NCBI GenBank assembly: GCA_041652635.1
Contig: JBAZGW010000006.1
Span: 1 to 35,163 of the forward strand
Direction of reading: 5' to 3'
DNA: 35,163 nucleotides
From: Undivivens sp041652635
GTDB lineage: Bacteria > Omnitrophota > Gorgyraeia > Gygaellales > Profunditerraquicolaceae
Shown here: piece by piece, positions 16,757 to 23,490 of the stretch
How positions within the stretch are numbered: the first letter of the stretch is position 1
How the letters are laid out: the number at the start of each line of letters is the position of its first letter
Translations under genes and position numbers: made by a program
The notes under the pieces: model-generated
What the model was told of the DNA's origin: nothing
Seen by the model: only the letters and a program-made list of their open reading frames with translations
Databases searched by the model: none

Positions 16757-16785
16757 GCGTTCTATAAATAGAACGCTATTTTTTT
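16757..16785 (+). terminator. First leader terminator (T1) upstream of amtB
   Basis: A perfect 8-bp stem (GCGTTCTA with TAGAACGC) with a TAAA loop is followed by seven T at 16779-16785. It is a standard intrinsic terminator that lies inside the amtB leader and not after a gene, so it points to attenuation. Its GGCGTTC start is shared with the corresponding hairpin upstream of nifH. Confidence 0.75.
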
Positions 16786-16796
16786 AACCGACGCGG

Positions 16797-16838
16797 GCGT
16801 CTTTTTAATCCATGGGTGGATTATAAAGGCGCTTTTTT
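16797..16838 (+). terminator. Second leader terminator (T2/P2) of amtB with AxxGxx hexaloop
   Basis: The 15-base arms GCGTCTTTTTAATCC (16797-16811) and GGATTATAAAGGCGC (16818-16832) pair with one G-U and one U-U. They are capped by the hexaloop ATGGGT (A1, G4) and followed by six T. A competing small hairpin (GACGC with GCGTC, 16790-16801) uses the same 5' arm. The ribosome binding site follows four bases after the T run, so read-through is needed for amtB expression. Confidence 0.75.
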
Positions 16839-16854
16839 ATTAAAAGGAGGGAGT

Positions 16855-18213
16855 ATGCGAAAAATTGTTTTTTTGTTGTTGGCGGCATTAATGGGAGGCA
16901 CTACTTTATGTTTCGCCCAGGATCCGGGCGGAGCCGCGACTTTGGCCGCGAACCCGGGGATCTCTATTGATTATGTTTGGGTTTTATTGTGCGGTTTTCT
17001 TGTTTTCTTTATGCAGGCCGGTTTTGCCATGGTGGAGGCGGGTTTCTGCCGCGCGAAGAACGCGACTAACCTGATGGCCAAGAATACTATTGATTTTGTG
17101 GTCGCTTCGTTGGTTTTTATGGCTTTCGGGTTCGCTTTTATGATGGGAACGGATTTTAAGGGATTGATAGGCATATCGGGGTGGTTCCTGCACGGAGAAA
17201 GTTATGATGTGGGCAGATATTTGATGTTTTTCTGGCAGTTGGTTTTTGCCGGGACAGCCGCCACTATCGTTTCAGGGGCGGTCGCTGAAAGGCTGAAATT
17301 CAAAGCGTATTTTCTCTATAGCCTTGCCGTCACGGCAATAGTGTATCCTATATACGGGCATTGGGTTTGGGGCGGCGGATGGCTTTCAAAACTTCCCTTC
17401 GGCGTAGGACATGTCGATTTTGCCGGCTCTGGTGTCGTGCATACTATCGGCGGGTTCGTGGGGCTGGCCGGCGCTATCGTTCTCGGCCCGCGTTTCGGAA
17501 AGTTCGGCAAGGACGGCAAACCCAAAGCGATCCCGGGACACAGCATTGTCTTGGCCGCGTTAGGTACATTTATCTTATGGTTCGGCTGGTTCGGTTTTAA
17601 TCCCGGTTCCACTTTCTCGGCGCATCAACTGAGGATAGCGGTCATTGCGGTGAATACCAATCTGGCGGCAGCGGCGGGCGCGGCCGTGGCTATCCTGCTT
17701 GTTTTCGCCAAGACCAAGAAATGGGACGTTGGTATGATGCTTAACGGCTGCTTGGCAGGGTTGGTGGCTATTACCGCCCCTTGCGCCTGGGTTGAGGCCT
17801 GGGCCGCGGTAGTTATCGGAGCCGTAGCCGGTTTGTTGGTGGTATTGAGCGTTTATTTCTGGGAGAATAGAGGCGTGGATGATCCGGTCGGCGCCGTAAG
17901 TGTTCATGGTATAAACGGAGTCTGGGGGCTTCTGAGCGTGGGCCTTTTTGCCGACGGAACCTACGGTCTTGGGACAACCGAAGCTCCTTTGGTCAAGGGG
18001 TTGTTCTACGGCGGAGGGACCGGGCAGTTAGCCGCGCAGGCCATCGGGGCGGCAGTTTGCGCGTGCTGGGCGTTCGGCCTGGGCCTGATAATATTCAAGG
18101 CGATGGATAAGTTCTTTGGTGTCAGGGTCACTCCTCAGGAGGAGATCAAGGGGCTGGATGTGCAGGAGCACGGGACCCCGGCTTATCCGAATTTTTATAC
18201 CTTTAACAACTAA
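16855..18213 (+). CDS. amtB: Ammonium transporter AmtB
   Basis: This is an inner-membrane ammonium channel of the Amt/Rh family, 452 residues from ATG 16855. That start is chosen because AAAGGAGG precedes it and a signal peptide begins there (MRKIVFLLLAALMGG, then CFAQ); a longer in-frame reading from 16816 would run through the leader terminator. Eleven transmembrane helices are expected. Key residues are visible: the family signature DFAGSGVVHTIGG, with the first pore histidine, and DDPVGAVSVHGINGVWG, with the second, plus MQAGFAMVEAGFCRAKN in the first mature helix. AmtB imports ammonium when nitrogen is scarce and is blocked by a PII protein. The PII gene glnK follows at 18286, as usual. 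Two attenuator-like terminators precede the gene. Confidence 0.97.
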   Translation: MRKIVFLLLAALMGGTTLCFAQDPGGAATLAANPGISIDYVWVLLCGFLVFFMQAGFAMVEAGFCRAKNATNLMAKNTIDFVVASLVFMAFGFAFMMGTDFKGLIGISGWFLHGESYDVGRYLMFFWQLVFAGTAATIVSGAVAERLKFKAYFLYSLAVTAIVYPIYGHWVWGGGWLSKLPFGVGHVDFAGSGVVHTIGGFVGLAGAIVLGPRFGKFGKDGKPKAIPGHSIVLAALGTFILWFGWFGFNPGSTFSAHQLRIAVIAVNTNLAAAAGAAVAILLVFAKTKKWDVGMMLNGCLAGLVAITAPCAWVEAWAAVVIGAVAGLLVVLSVYFWENRGVDDPVGAVSVHGINGVWGLLSVGLFADGTYGLGTTEAPLVKGLFYGGGTGQLAAQAIGAAVCACWAFGLGLIIFKAMDKFFGVRVTPQEEIKGLDVQEHGTPAYPNFYTFNN

Positions 18214-18229
18214 GACAAATCATATACGT

Positions 18230-18260
18230 CTTCCGTTCACGCCGCAGGCGTGGACGGAAG
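18230..18260 (+). promoter_or_regulatory. Strong hairpin between amtB and glnK
   Basis: Arms of 14 bases (18230-18243 and 18247-18260, core CACGCC with GGCGTG) pair with a single G-U wobble around a GCA loop. No U tract follows, so it is not a classic terminator. It may mark an RNA processing or stability site that sets the amtB to glnK ratio. Confidence 0.6.
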
Positions 18261-18285
18261 GCTGTTATAAGGAGGGAGCGGAAAA

Positions 18286-18624
18286 ATGAAGAAAATAGAA
18301 GCCGTAATCCGAGTAGAGAAGCTGGAAGAAATGACCGACGCCCTTGAAAAGTGCGGTTGTCCCGGTATGATGGTCAGTCATATTGAAGGACATGGCCGCC
18401 AGAAAGGCATCACGGAGCAGTTCCGGGGCAGGGAATTTAAGGTGAATTTTATCCCGAAAATAAAGATAGAGATCGTCGTTAAAGACGCCGATGTGGATAA
18501 GATCACAAAACTGATCACCAGCGTCGCCAAAACCGGGGAAATAGGGGATGGGAAGCTATTTATTTACCCCGTTGATAATGTCGTAAGGATACGCACCGAA
18601 GAAAAAGGCGAAGGAGCGGTTTAA
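18286..18624 (+). CDS. glnK: PII signal protein linked to amtB (GlnK)
   Basis: This is a 112-residue trimeric PII protein that senses ATP, ADP and 2-oxoglutarate and plugs AmtB when ammonium is ample. Typical blocks are GHGRQKGITEQFRGREFKVN (start of the T-loop), PKIKIEIVV (end of the T-loop) and KTGEIGDGKLFIYPV (B-loop and PROSITE-type region). The T-loop tyrosine that proteobacteria uridylylate (Tyr51 of E. coli GlnB, in RGAEY) is Phe here (RGREF), and Tyr46 is also Phe. This protein therefore cannot be uridylylated at the usual site and probably signals by ligands alone. It follows amtB by 72 bases with the ribosome binding site AAGGAGGGAG. Confidence 0.95.
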   Translation: MKKIEAVIRVEKLEEMTDALEKCGCPGMMVSHIEGHGRQKGITEQFRGREFKVNFIPKIKIEIVVKDADVDKITKLITSVAKTGEIGDGKLFIYPVDNVVRIRTEEKGEGAV

Positions 18625-18650
18625 GCCGGAGGCATTATTCGCCGTTGCGT

Positions 18651-18684
18651 CCGTAAAGCGCAAGGTACTTGTTTTACGGCGGTT
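18651..18684 (+). terminator. Probable terminator of amtB-glnK
   Basis: CCGTAAA (18651-18657) pairs with TTTACGG (18673-18679), with an inner CAAG/CTTG stem. CGGTTTT follows. The U tract is short, so termination may be partial. Confidence 0.45.
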
Positions 18685-18743
18685 TTACGTGTTCGAAGGC
18701 CGAAATGGGAGTCTGCGCCCTGATATCCGCTCAAATTGAATGC

Positions 18744-18802
18744 GGGTCAGGCCCTTCGATACTTCTCAGGTGAAACTCATAGTATCCGTTATTGCCTGAT
18801 CC
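18744..18802. repeat. Nested palindromic (REP-like) element, second copy
   Basis: The outer arms GGGTCAGGC (18744-18752) and GCCTGATCC (18794-18802) pair with one mismatch. The inner arms GATACT (18758-18763) and AGTATC (18781-18786) pair perfectly. It shares CCCTTCGA and CTCAGG with the palindrome at 86-146, so the two may be diverged members of one repeat family. Confidence 0.45.
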
Positions 18803-19002
18803 CGGGGCTTCCTATGTCCTTTGAAGGCCTCGTAAGGGCTCAGTAACTGTTTTGCTACTGTCATTTTTCATAATCAGCCCGAAAGTGTTTTAGCGGTCCG
18901 GCGGTGGTGGACGGGATCCCGGTTTTGAAAGCCCTATATGTTCATGTTCCCACCTAAAAGACCTCAAGCCTGGGGAGTTCCATTGAAACGACAAGAAAGC
19001 GC

Positions 19003-19040
19003 GGTTACCAAAAGCAGAAGCTTTTTACTTGTAAAGGTGT
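19003..19040 (+). promoter_or_regulatory. Upstream block shared with amtB, probable nif promoter
   Basis: GGTTACCAAAAGC, GAAG, TTTTTACTTGTA, AAG and TGT match the block at 16688-16724, with the same 18-base distance from TTACCA to TTGTA. The copies differ by small insertions and deletions that preserve this distance, as expected for selected promoter elements and not a recent duplication. Confidence 0.5.
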
Positions 19041-19043
19041 GAA

Positions 19044-19073
19044 GTGAATCTACGCATAGTGGCGTAAACTTAC
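19044..19073 (+). promoter_or_regulatory. Leader hairpin P1 of nifH with AxxGxx hexaloop
   Basis: TACGC (19051-19055) and GCGTA (19062-19066) form a perfect 5-bp stem closing the hexaloop ATAGTG (A at 1, G at 4). The helix extends to 12 positions (19044-19055 with 19062-19073) with two mismatches and one G-U. This is the form of an ANTAR-recognised RNA hairpin. Confidence 0.6.
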
Positions 19074-19104
19074 AAAGGCGTTCCCCAAGGGAACGCCTTT
19101 TTTT
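19074..19104 (+). terminator. First leader terminator (T1) upstream of nifH
   Basis: A perfect 12-bp stem (AAAGGCGTTCCC with GGGAACGCCTTT) with a CAA loop runs into seven T (19098-19104). It is a strong intrinsic terminator, 136 bases before the nifH start and directly after hairpin P1. Confidence 0.85.
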
Positions 19105-19121
19105 ATAAGATATAAGACGTG

Positions 19122-19170
19122 GACGTCTTTTGATTTATCCAATGATGGATAAAAAAGAGACGTCTTTTTT
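19122..19170 (+). terminator. Second leader terminator (T2/P2) of nifH with AxxGxx hexaloop
   Basis: The arms GACGTCTTTTGATTTATCC (19122-19140) and GGATAAAAAAGAGACGTC (19147-19164) pair along almost their full length around the hexaloop AATGAT (A1, G4), followed by six T (19165-19170). An alternative small hairpin, GACGT with ACGTC (19116-19127), competes for the 5' arm. The same order of elements occurs upstream of amtB. Confidence 0.75.
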
Positions 19171-19239
19171 ATTCTCCTACGCAGAAAATTTCAGGTTTGC
19201 GAGTCTGAGGCTGAGTGCGCAGGATAAAAGGAGGAATTG

Positions 19240-20064
19240 ATGCGGAAGATAGCAATTTACGGGAAAGGCGGCATCGGCAAGTCTACTACCACCCAGAATA
19301 CGGTGGCGGGCCTGGCCGAGATGGGCAAACGGGTGATGGTGGTCGGCTGCGACCCTAAGGCGGATTCGACCCGCTTGCTGCTGGGAGGGCTGGCGCAAAG
19401 AACGGTTTTGGACACTTTGCGCGAAGAAGGCGAGGATGTGGAGTTGGACTACGTTATGAAATCCGGTTATAGCGGGGTGCGCTGCGTTGAATCCGGCGGC
19501 CCAGAGCCGGGGGTAGGCTGCGCCGGACGAGGCATCATTACCGCGATTAATCTTCTGGAACAGTTAGGCGCCTATGACAGCCGGCATAATCTGGATTACG
19601 CTTTTTACGATGTTTTAGGCGATGTCGTCTGCGGCGGATTCGCGATGCCGATACGCGACGGCAAAGCGCAGGAGATCTATATCGTGGTTTCCGGAGAGAT
19701 GATGGCGATGTACGCGGCCAATAATATCTGCAAAGGTATCGTTAAGTTCGCCGACTCCGGTGGAGTCCGCCTGGGCGGACTTATCTGTAATAGCCGTCAG
19801 GTGGTCAATGAACAGCAGATGATCGAGGAGCTTGCCAAAAAGATCGGCACGCAAATGATCCATTTTGTCCCGCGCGATAATATGGTGCAGAAAGCCGAAA
19901 TTAATCGAAAAACCGTGATCGAGTTCGATCCTACGCATCCGCAGGCTGATGAATACCGGACGCTGGCCAGAAAAATCGACCAAAATACCAATTTCGTCGT
20001 TCCTAAGCCGTTGACTATCGAGGAACTGGAGAAGCTCTTGATCACTTTCGGGATCGCAAATTAA
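19240..20064 (+). CDS. nifH: Nitrogenase iron protein NifH
   Basis: This is dinitrogenase reductase, the ATP-driven electron donor to NifDK, 274 residues. Walker A is GKGGIGKSTTTQN (8-20). The two cysteines that share the bridging 4Fe-4S cluster are C94 (GVGCAGRG) and C131 (DVVCGGFA). The arginine that is ADP-ribosylated by DraT in some bacteria is present (R97). Switch and nucleotide stretches GCDPKADSTRL and FYDVLGDVVCGG are canonical. I place the start at ATG 19240 after AAAAGGAGG; a TTG directly before it (19237) is less likely. Length and residues indicate a true NifH and not the chlorophyll or F430 homologues BchL/CfbC. It heads the nif operon behind two leader terminators. Confidence 0.98.
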   Translation: MRKIAIYGKGGIGKSTTTQNTVAGLAEMGKRVMVVGCDPKADSTRLLLGGLAQRTVLDTLREEGEDVELDYVMKSGYSGVRCVESGGPEPGVGCAGRGIITAINLLEQLGAYDSRHNLDYAFYDVLGDVVCGGFAMPIRDGKAQEIYIVVSGEMMAMYAANNICKGIVKFADSGGVRLGGLICNSRQVVNEQQMIEELAKKIGTQMIHFVPRDNMVQKAEINRKTVIEFDPTHPQADEYRTLARKIDQNTNFVVPKPLTIEELEKLLITFGIAN

Positions 20065-20100
20065 CCGTACGGAAGAAACGGATAGATAAGGAGACAAAAT

Positions 20101-20439
20101 ATGGTGATGATAAGAGCTGTGGTCAGGCCGGAGAAAGTTGATGGCGTTCTTAGCGCTTTGATGGAGGCCGGTTTTCCGGCGGTGACCAAGATGCCGGTTT
20201 TTGGACGGGGTAAACAAAGAGGGATAAAGATCGGGGATGTTACTTATGATGAATTGCCGAAAGAGCTCCTGTTTACAGTTGTTAAAGATAAAGAAAAAGA
20301 TATAGCGATCAAAGCGATTATGGATGCCGCGAGGACAAACCAGGGTTCATTCGGAGACGGAAAAATATTCGTTTCTCCGGTTGAAGAGATCTATACCGTA
20401 AGCTCCGGGATAAAGGAAAAGTCGGAGGATGAAGGTTAG
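20101..20439 (+). CDS. nifI1: Nitrogenase-regulating PII-like protein NifI1
   Basis: This is a 112-residue PII-family protein of the NifI1 (GlnBA) group. In methanogens NifI1 and NifI2 form a complex that binds NifDK and blocks electron transfer from NifH when ammonium is present, relieved by 2-oxoglutarate. The NifI1 T-loop signature is visible: GRGKQRGIKIGDVTYDELPK, then a B-loop region SFGDGKIFVSPVEEIYTV. The gene lies 36 bases after nifH, its standard place. Unusually, its partner nifI2 is not next; a three-gene ABC transporter intervenes. Confidence 0.95.
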   Translation: MVMIRAVVRPEKVDGVLSALMEAGFPAVTKMPVFGRGKQRGIKIGDVTYDELPKELLFTVVKDKEKDIAIKAIMDAARTNQGSFGDGKIFVSPVEEIYTVSSGIKEKSEDEG

Positions 20440-20456
20440 TATTTGGGGGGACTAAG

Positions 20457-21410
20457 ATGAAAAAGAGGGCAATATTTTTATTAGCGTTGGCGGCTCTTTT
20501 ATGCGGGTTTATTTATGCCGATGCCGCGGCATTAAAAAAAGTAAAGATCGGTTATTCCCGGTTGCGCATTAGTCTGCCCGTATTTGTGGCGCAAAAAGAA
20601 GGGATCTTCGAGAAAAACGGGCTTGATGTTGAATTGGAAATGTTCGATACTGCCCAGCCGCTTATGGACGCGCTTTGCGGAGGGAAACTGGATGTCGCAG
20701 GGTATTGCGCTTTCCCGATAACATTCAGCGCCCAACTAAGGAGCGGTAAAACCCTGCGTTACGCCACGATGCTTATGGAAGACAGCGCGCATCCTATCAG
20801 TATGTTCGTGGTCAAGAAAGATTCTTCAATCAGTTCCATCGCGGGGCTTAAGGGTAAGCGGGTCGGTATATTGCCGACGTATGCTTATAAAGTCTGGCTT
20901 GAGCTTATCCTTGAAAAGAACGGAATCAAGCCCGATGAGATCGTTATCCAGCAGGTTGCTCCGGCGATGACCGCCTTGACTCTTGAGTCGGGAGCGGTGG
21001 ACGCGGTATTCACCAATGACCCTGCCTTAACCGTATGCCTTCAGAAAGGAATCGGGAAATTGCTCTATAAAGATGCGCTTGTCCCGCGGTATTTCTGGTC
21101 TCCCTTTCCTTTTGCCAGTTTTAATATCGCGGACGAATTCGCAAAAAGCAACCCGGAGACGGTAAAGCGAATAGTGAAGTCCCTGGATGAAGCGATCGAT
21201 TTTATCAATTCAAATCAGCGGGAGGCGAAGAAAATAATGGCTGATTTCCTGCCCGATGCCCAGAAAGATTTTGTGGAGAATTATCCCGATGCGTTATTCT
21301 TGAGATCGGACCAGGTTAAGGAGAAAGAGCTTATAAAGATCGAGGAGTCTTATATGGAACTGGGGATTATAAAAAAGCCTCTTGATTTGTCGGAGTCATT
21401 GTGTCGGTAG
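20457..21410 (+). CDS. ABC transporter substrate-binding protein, NitT/TauT (SsuA/THI5-like) family
   Basis: This is a 317-residue periplasmic binding protein. Residues 1-24 form a cleavable signal peptide (MKKRAIFLLALAALLCGF, then YADAAA). The mature start KKVKIGYSRLRISLPVFVAQKEGIFEKNGLDVE is the hallmark of the NMT1/THI5/SsuA fold that serves nitrate, sulfonate, taurine, thiamine precursor and similar importers. GLKGKRVGI and ALTLESGAVDAVFTNDPAL are further family stretches. No lipobox is seen, so it should be soluble in the periplasm. It is encoded between nifI1 and nifI2 together with its ATPase and permease. Substrate is not predictable from sequence; a molybdate ModA protein has a different fold signature and does not fit. 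Confidence 0.88.
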   Translation: MKKRAIFLLALAALLCGFIYADAAALKKVKIGYSRLRISLPVFVAQKEGIFEKNGLDVELEMFDTAQPLMDALCGGKLDVAGYCAFPITFSAQLRSGKTLRYATMLMEDSAHPISMFVVKKDSSISSIAGLKGKRVGILPTYAYKVWLELILEKNGIKPDEIVIQQVAPAMTALTLESGAVDAVFTNDPALTVCLQKGIGKLLYKDALVPRYFWSPFPFASFNIADEFAKSNPETVKRIVKSLDEAIDFINSNQREAKKIMADFLPDAQKDFVENYPDALFLRSDQVKEKELIKIEESYMELGIIKKPLDLSESLCR

Positions 21411-21472
21411 GGGGTTTAAGCGGGATTTAAATTGAGTGGTCCGGGAAATTTCCGGAAAGAGGGGTTAACGCA

Positions 21473-22240
21473 ATGAACGGGATAAATGTCAGGAACGTCA
21501 GCCGAAAGGTCAAACTGCCGGATGGGAGAGACGAAATAATATTCGCTGATTTCAGCTTGACCGTAGGTGATGGCGAAGTAGTGGGAATGTTCGGTCCGAA
21601 CGGATGCGGGAAGACCACGCTGTTGAATATGATTTCCGGGATTTTAGAACCTGACTCAGGCGAAGTTTCGATATTCGGCCGGAAGCCGTCCGAAAAAAAC
21701 ATCGCTTATATTTTTCAGGATTATCAGAGCAGTCTCTTCCCCTGGCTGTCGGTAAGGGACAATATCTTGTTTCCGCTTTCGATCAGAAGGACAAAGAAAA
21801 GCGAGATGAAAGAAAGACTGCATTGTTTAACGGATTTGATCAAGATGCCTTTTAACCTGGACAAGTATCCTTATCAGTTGTGTGGCGGGCAGCAGCAATA
21901 TGTGTCGGTAATGAGAGGGTTGATTTCCGATCCGGCGATAATGCTCGCGGATGAGCCGTTTTCCGGCCTGGATTATACCAATAGTATGTGGCTGATGGAA
22001 AGAATGTCCGGCATCCTCAGGAAGATCAAGATCCCCACGATCATCGTGGCGCATGATATCGAGTATCTGTTTTATCTGGCCGGGAGGGTTTGTTTTCTTG
22101 CGGGAAAACCGGCAAGAATTATCCGTGAAAAACATACCAATTTGGACCATTCCAAGGAAGATAGCTTGGATTATTCAGGCCTTAAAGAAGCGGAGCTTGA
22201 ATTGAGAAGGTATTATGCGGAGGAAGGGGCTTATTCCTGA
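21473..22240 (+). CDS. ABC transporter ATP-binding protein, NitT/TauT family
   Basis: This is a 255-residue ATPase of the nitrate/sulfonate/taurine importer class. Walker A is GPNGCGKTT (about 39-47), the Q-loop lies in YIFQDYQSSLFPWLSV, and Walker B is IMLADEPFSGLD. The switch histidine is in IVAHDIEY. The signature motif reads LCGGQQQ where LSGGQQQ is usual, a conservative change that probably does not abolish activity. The gene starts 62 bases after the binding-protein gene. A small palindrome (CCGGGAAA with TTTCCGG, 21441-21455) lies in the spacer. Its stop overlaps the permease start (TGATG). Confidence 0.92.
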   Translation: MNGINVRNVSRKVKLPDGRDEIIFADFSLTVGDGEVVGMFGPNGCGKTTLLNMISGILEPDSGEVSIFGRKPSEKNIAYIFQDYQSSLFPWLSVRDNILFPLSIRRTKKSEMKERLHCLTDLIKMPFNLDKYPYQLCGGQQQYVSVMRGLISDPAIMLADEPFSGLDYTNSMWLMERMSGILRKIKIPTIIVAHDIEYLFYLAGRVCFLAGKPARIIREKHTNLDHSKEDSLDYSGLKEAELELRRYYAEEGAYS

Positions 22241-22995
22241 TGGCGTTGAATTTCAAGAAAGATATCGCGCCTTTTTTGGGGCTGATAGTGCTGTGGCAGG
22301 TAATATCCATGAGCGGCCTGGTAAACCCGATGTTTTTATCCTCTCCCCTGGAGACCGCCAAAGAAGGAGCGAAACTTTTTGCCGAAGGCAAAATCTTTGT
22401 CGACCTGGGATATTCGTTTTTCAGGATCCTTTATGGTTTTTTGCTGGCGTTTTTAATCGGGGTTCCCCTGGGATTGTTTCTGGGGTATTACGGGAGGATT
22501 TACGGGTATCTTGAAAGTTTGATCGATTTCTTCAGGTCCATCCCCCCGATATTGATTTTTCCCGTGGCTTTATTAATATTCGGGATTGGAGAACAATCGA
22601 GGATAGCCGTGATATTTTTCGGTTGTGTTTCAATTATGATCTTGAATTCATCGCTGGGAGTGATCTACAGCCGTAAAGTGCGGATAAACGCGGCGAGAAT
22701 AATGGGCGCCAGATGGTATCAGATCATTTCCCGGATTGTAATATTCGACGCGCTCCCGCAGATATTCGTCGGGATAAGGGTTTCTTTATCCATGGGAATT
22801 ATCATTGGGATCGTTACCGAGATGCTTGTGGGGGCTAAATACGGACTGGGAAGCAGGGTGGTTTATGCCCAGACCGCCTATGCCACTCCCGAATTGTATT
22901 TTACGATCATCCTGGTCGGGCTGATGGGGTTTGCCGCAAACAGGCTGTTGATCGCGTTTGAAAACAGGGTTGTCCATTGGAAATATGCCGCCTGA
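22240..22995 (+). CDS. ABC transporter permease, NitT/TauT family
   Basis: This is a 251-residue inner-membrane permease with about six helices. The coupling loop contains NAARIMGARWYQIISRIVIFDALPQIFVGIR, the EAA-like motif of this importer class (GA...P.I..G.R). FFRSIPPILIFPVALLIFGIG is the characteristic preceding segment. It overlaps the ATPase gene by one base, so translation is coupled. The next gene, nifI2, starts about 70 bases after its stop. Confidence 0.92.
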   Translation: MALNFKKDIAPFLGLIVLWQVISMSGLVNPMFLSSPLETAKEGAKLFAEGKIFVDLGYSFFRILYGFLLAFLIGVPLGLFLGYYGRIYGYLESLIDFFRSIPPILIFPVALLIFGIGEQSRIAVIFFGCVSIMILNSSLGVIYSRKVRINAARIMGARWYQIISRIVIFDALPQIFVGIRVSLSMGIIIGIVTEMLVGAKYGLGSRVVYAQTAYATPELYFTIILVGLMGFAANRLLIAFENRVVHWKYAA

Positions 22996-23065
22996 ATATA
23001 AGCCGGAGATGGGCGTCTTGATCCTTAAAAGGAAGCACTTGTTGGTGAAACCTGGAGGGGTTGAT

Positions 23066-23446
23066 ATGAAGGAAGTATTGGCGATTGTCAGGATCAATAT
23101 GATGAATCAGACAAAGAGGGCTTTATCCGAAGCGGGGGTTTCTTCTTTTCACGCCAAGGATTGCCTGGGGCGTGGAAAAGGCCTTGTGGATTTTAAGGTT
23201 TTGAAAGGAGCGGAGCGGGGTTATGAAGAGGCCATCCAGCAGCTGGGTTCGGGCCAGCGGCTTATCCCGAAAAGATGGCTTAGCATCATAGTCCCGGATA
23301 AGCTGGTTAAAAAGGTCGTCGAAACCGTGATCGCCGTGAACCAGACAGGCAAATCCGGAGACGGTAAAATATTTGTTTTGCCGGTGTCCGAGTCGATCAG
23401 GATCAGGACTCAAGAAAACGGCGATGTTACCCTGGATGAGGAATAA
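23066..23446 (+). CDS. nifI2: Nitrogenase-regulating PII-like protein NifI2
   Basis: This is a 126-residue PII-family protein of the NifI2 (GlnBB) group, partner of NifI1 in ammonium switch-off of nitrogenase. The T-loop is the longer NifI2 form: CLGRGKGLVDFKVLKGAERG, then RLIPKRWLSIIVPD, with the B-loop NQTGKSGDGKIFVLPV. I use the ATG at 23066 after CTGGAGGGG. A longer reading from 22958 would start inside the permease gene and add residues unlike any PII protein. It sits 44 bases before nifD, its normal neighbour. Confidence 0.94.
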   Translation: MKEVLAIVRINMMNQTKRALSEAGVSSFHAKDCLGRGKGLVDFKVLKGAERGYEEAIQQLGSGQRLIPKRWLSIIVPDKLVKKVVETVIAVNQTGKSGDGKIFVLPVSESIRIRTQENGDVTLDEE

Positions 23447-23490
23447 AAAGCGGGAAAACGAGAATAGCAGTATTTAGAATGGAGTAGGCT

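Larger units (their letters stand above)
18625..19002. other. Non-coding stretch between glnK and the nif leader
   Basis: I see no gene here. It contains the hairpin after glnK (18651-18679), the nested palindrome at 18744-18802, and a weak hairpin (CAGTA 18841-18845 with TACTG 18856-18860, followed by TCATTTTT). The rest shows no recognisable signal. Confidence 0.6.

Noticed and set aside
16600..19239. Sigma-54 promoter or NifA site (TGT-N10-ACA) before amtB or nifH
   Set aside because: I looked for GG-N10-GC and TGT-N10-ACA patterns and found only off-register near misses.
20457..22995. Molybdate transporter (modABC) in the nif operon
   Set aside because: The binding protein has the NMT1/THI5/SsuA start and not the ModA type, and the permease and ATPase are of the NitT/TauT class.
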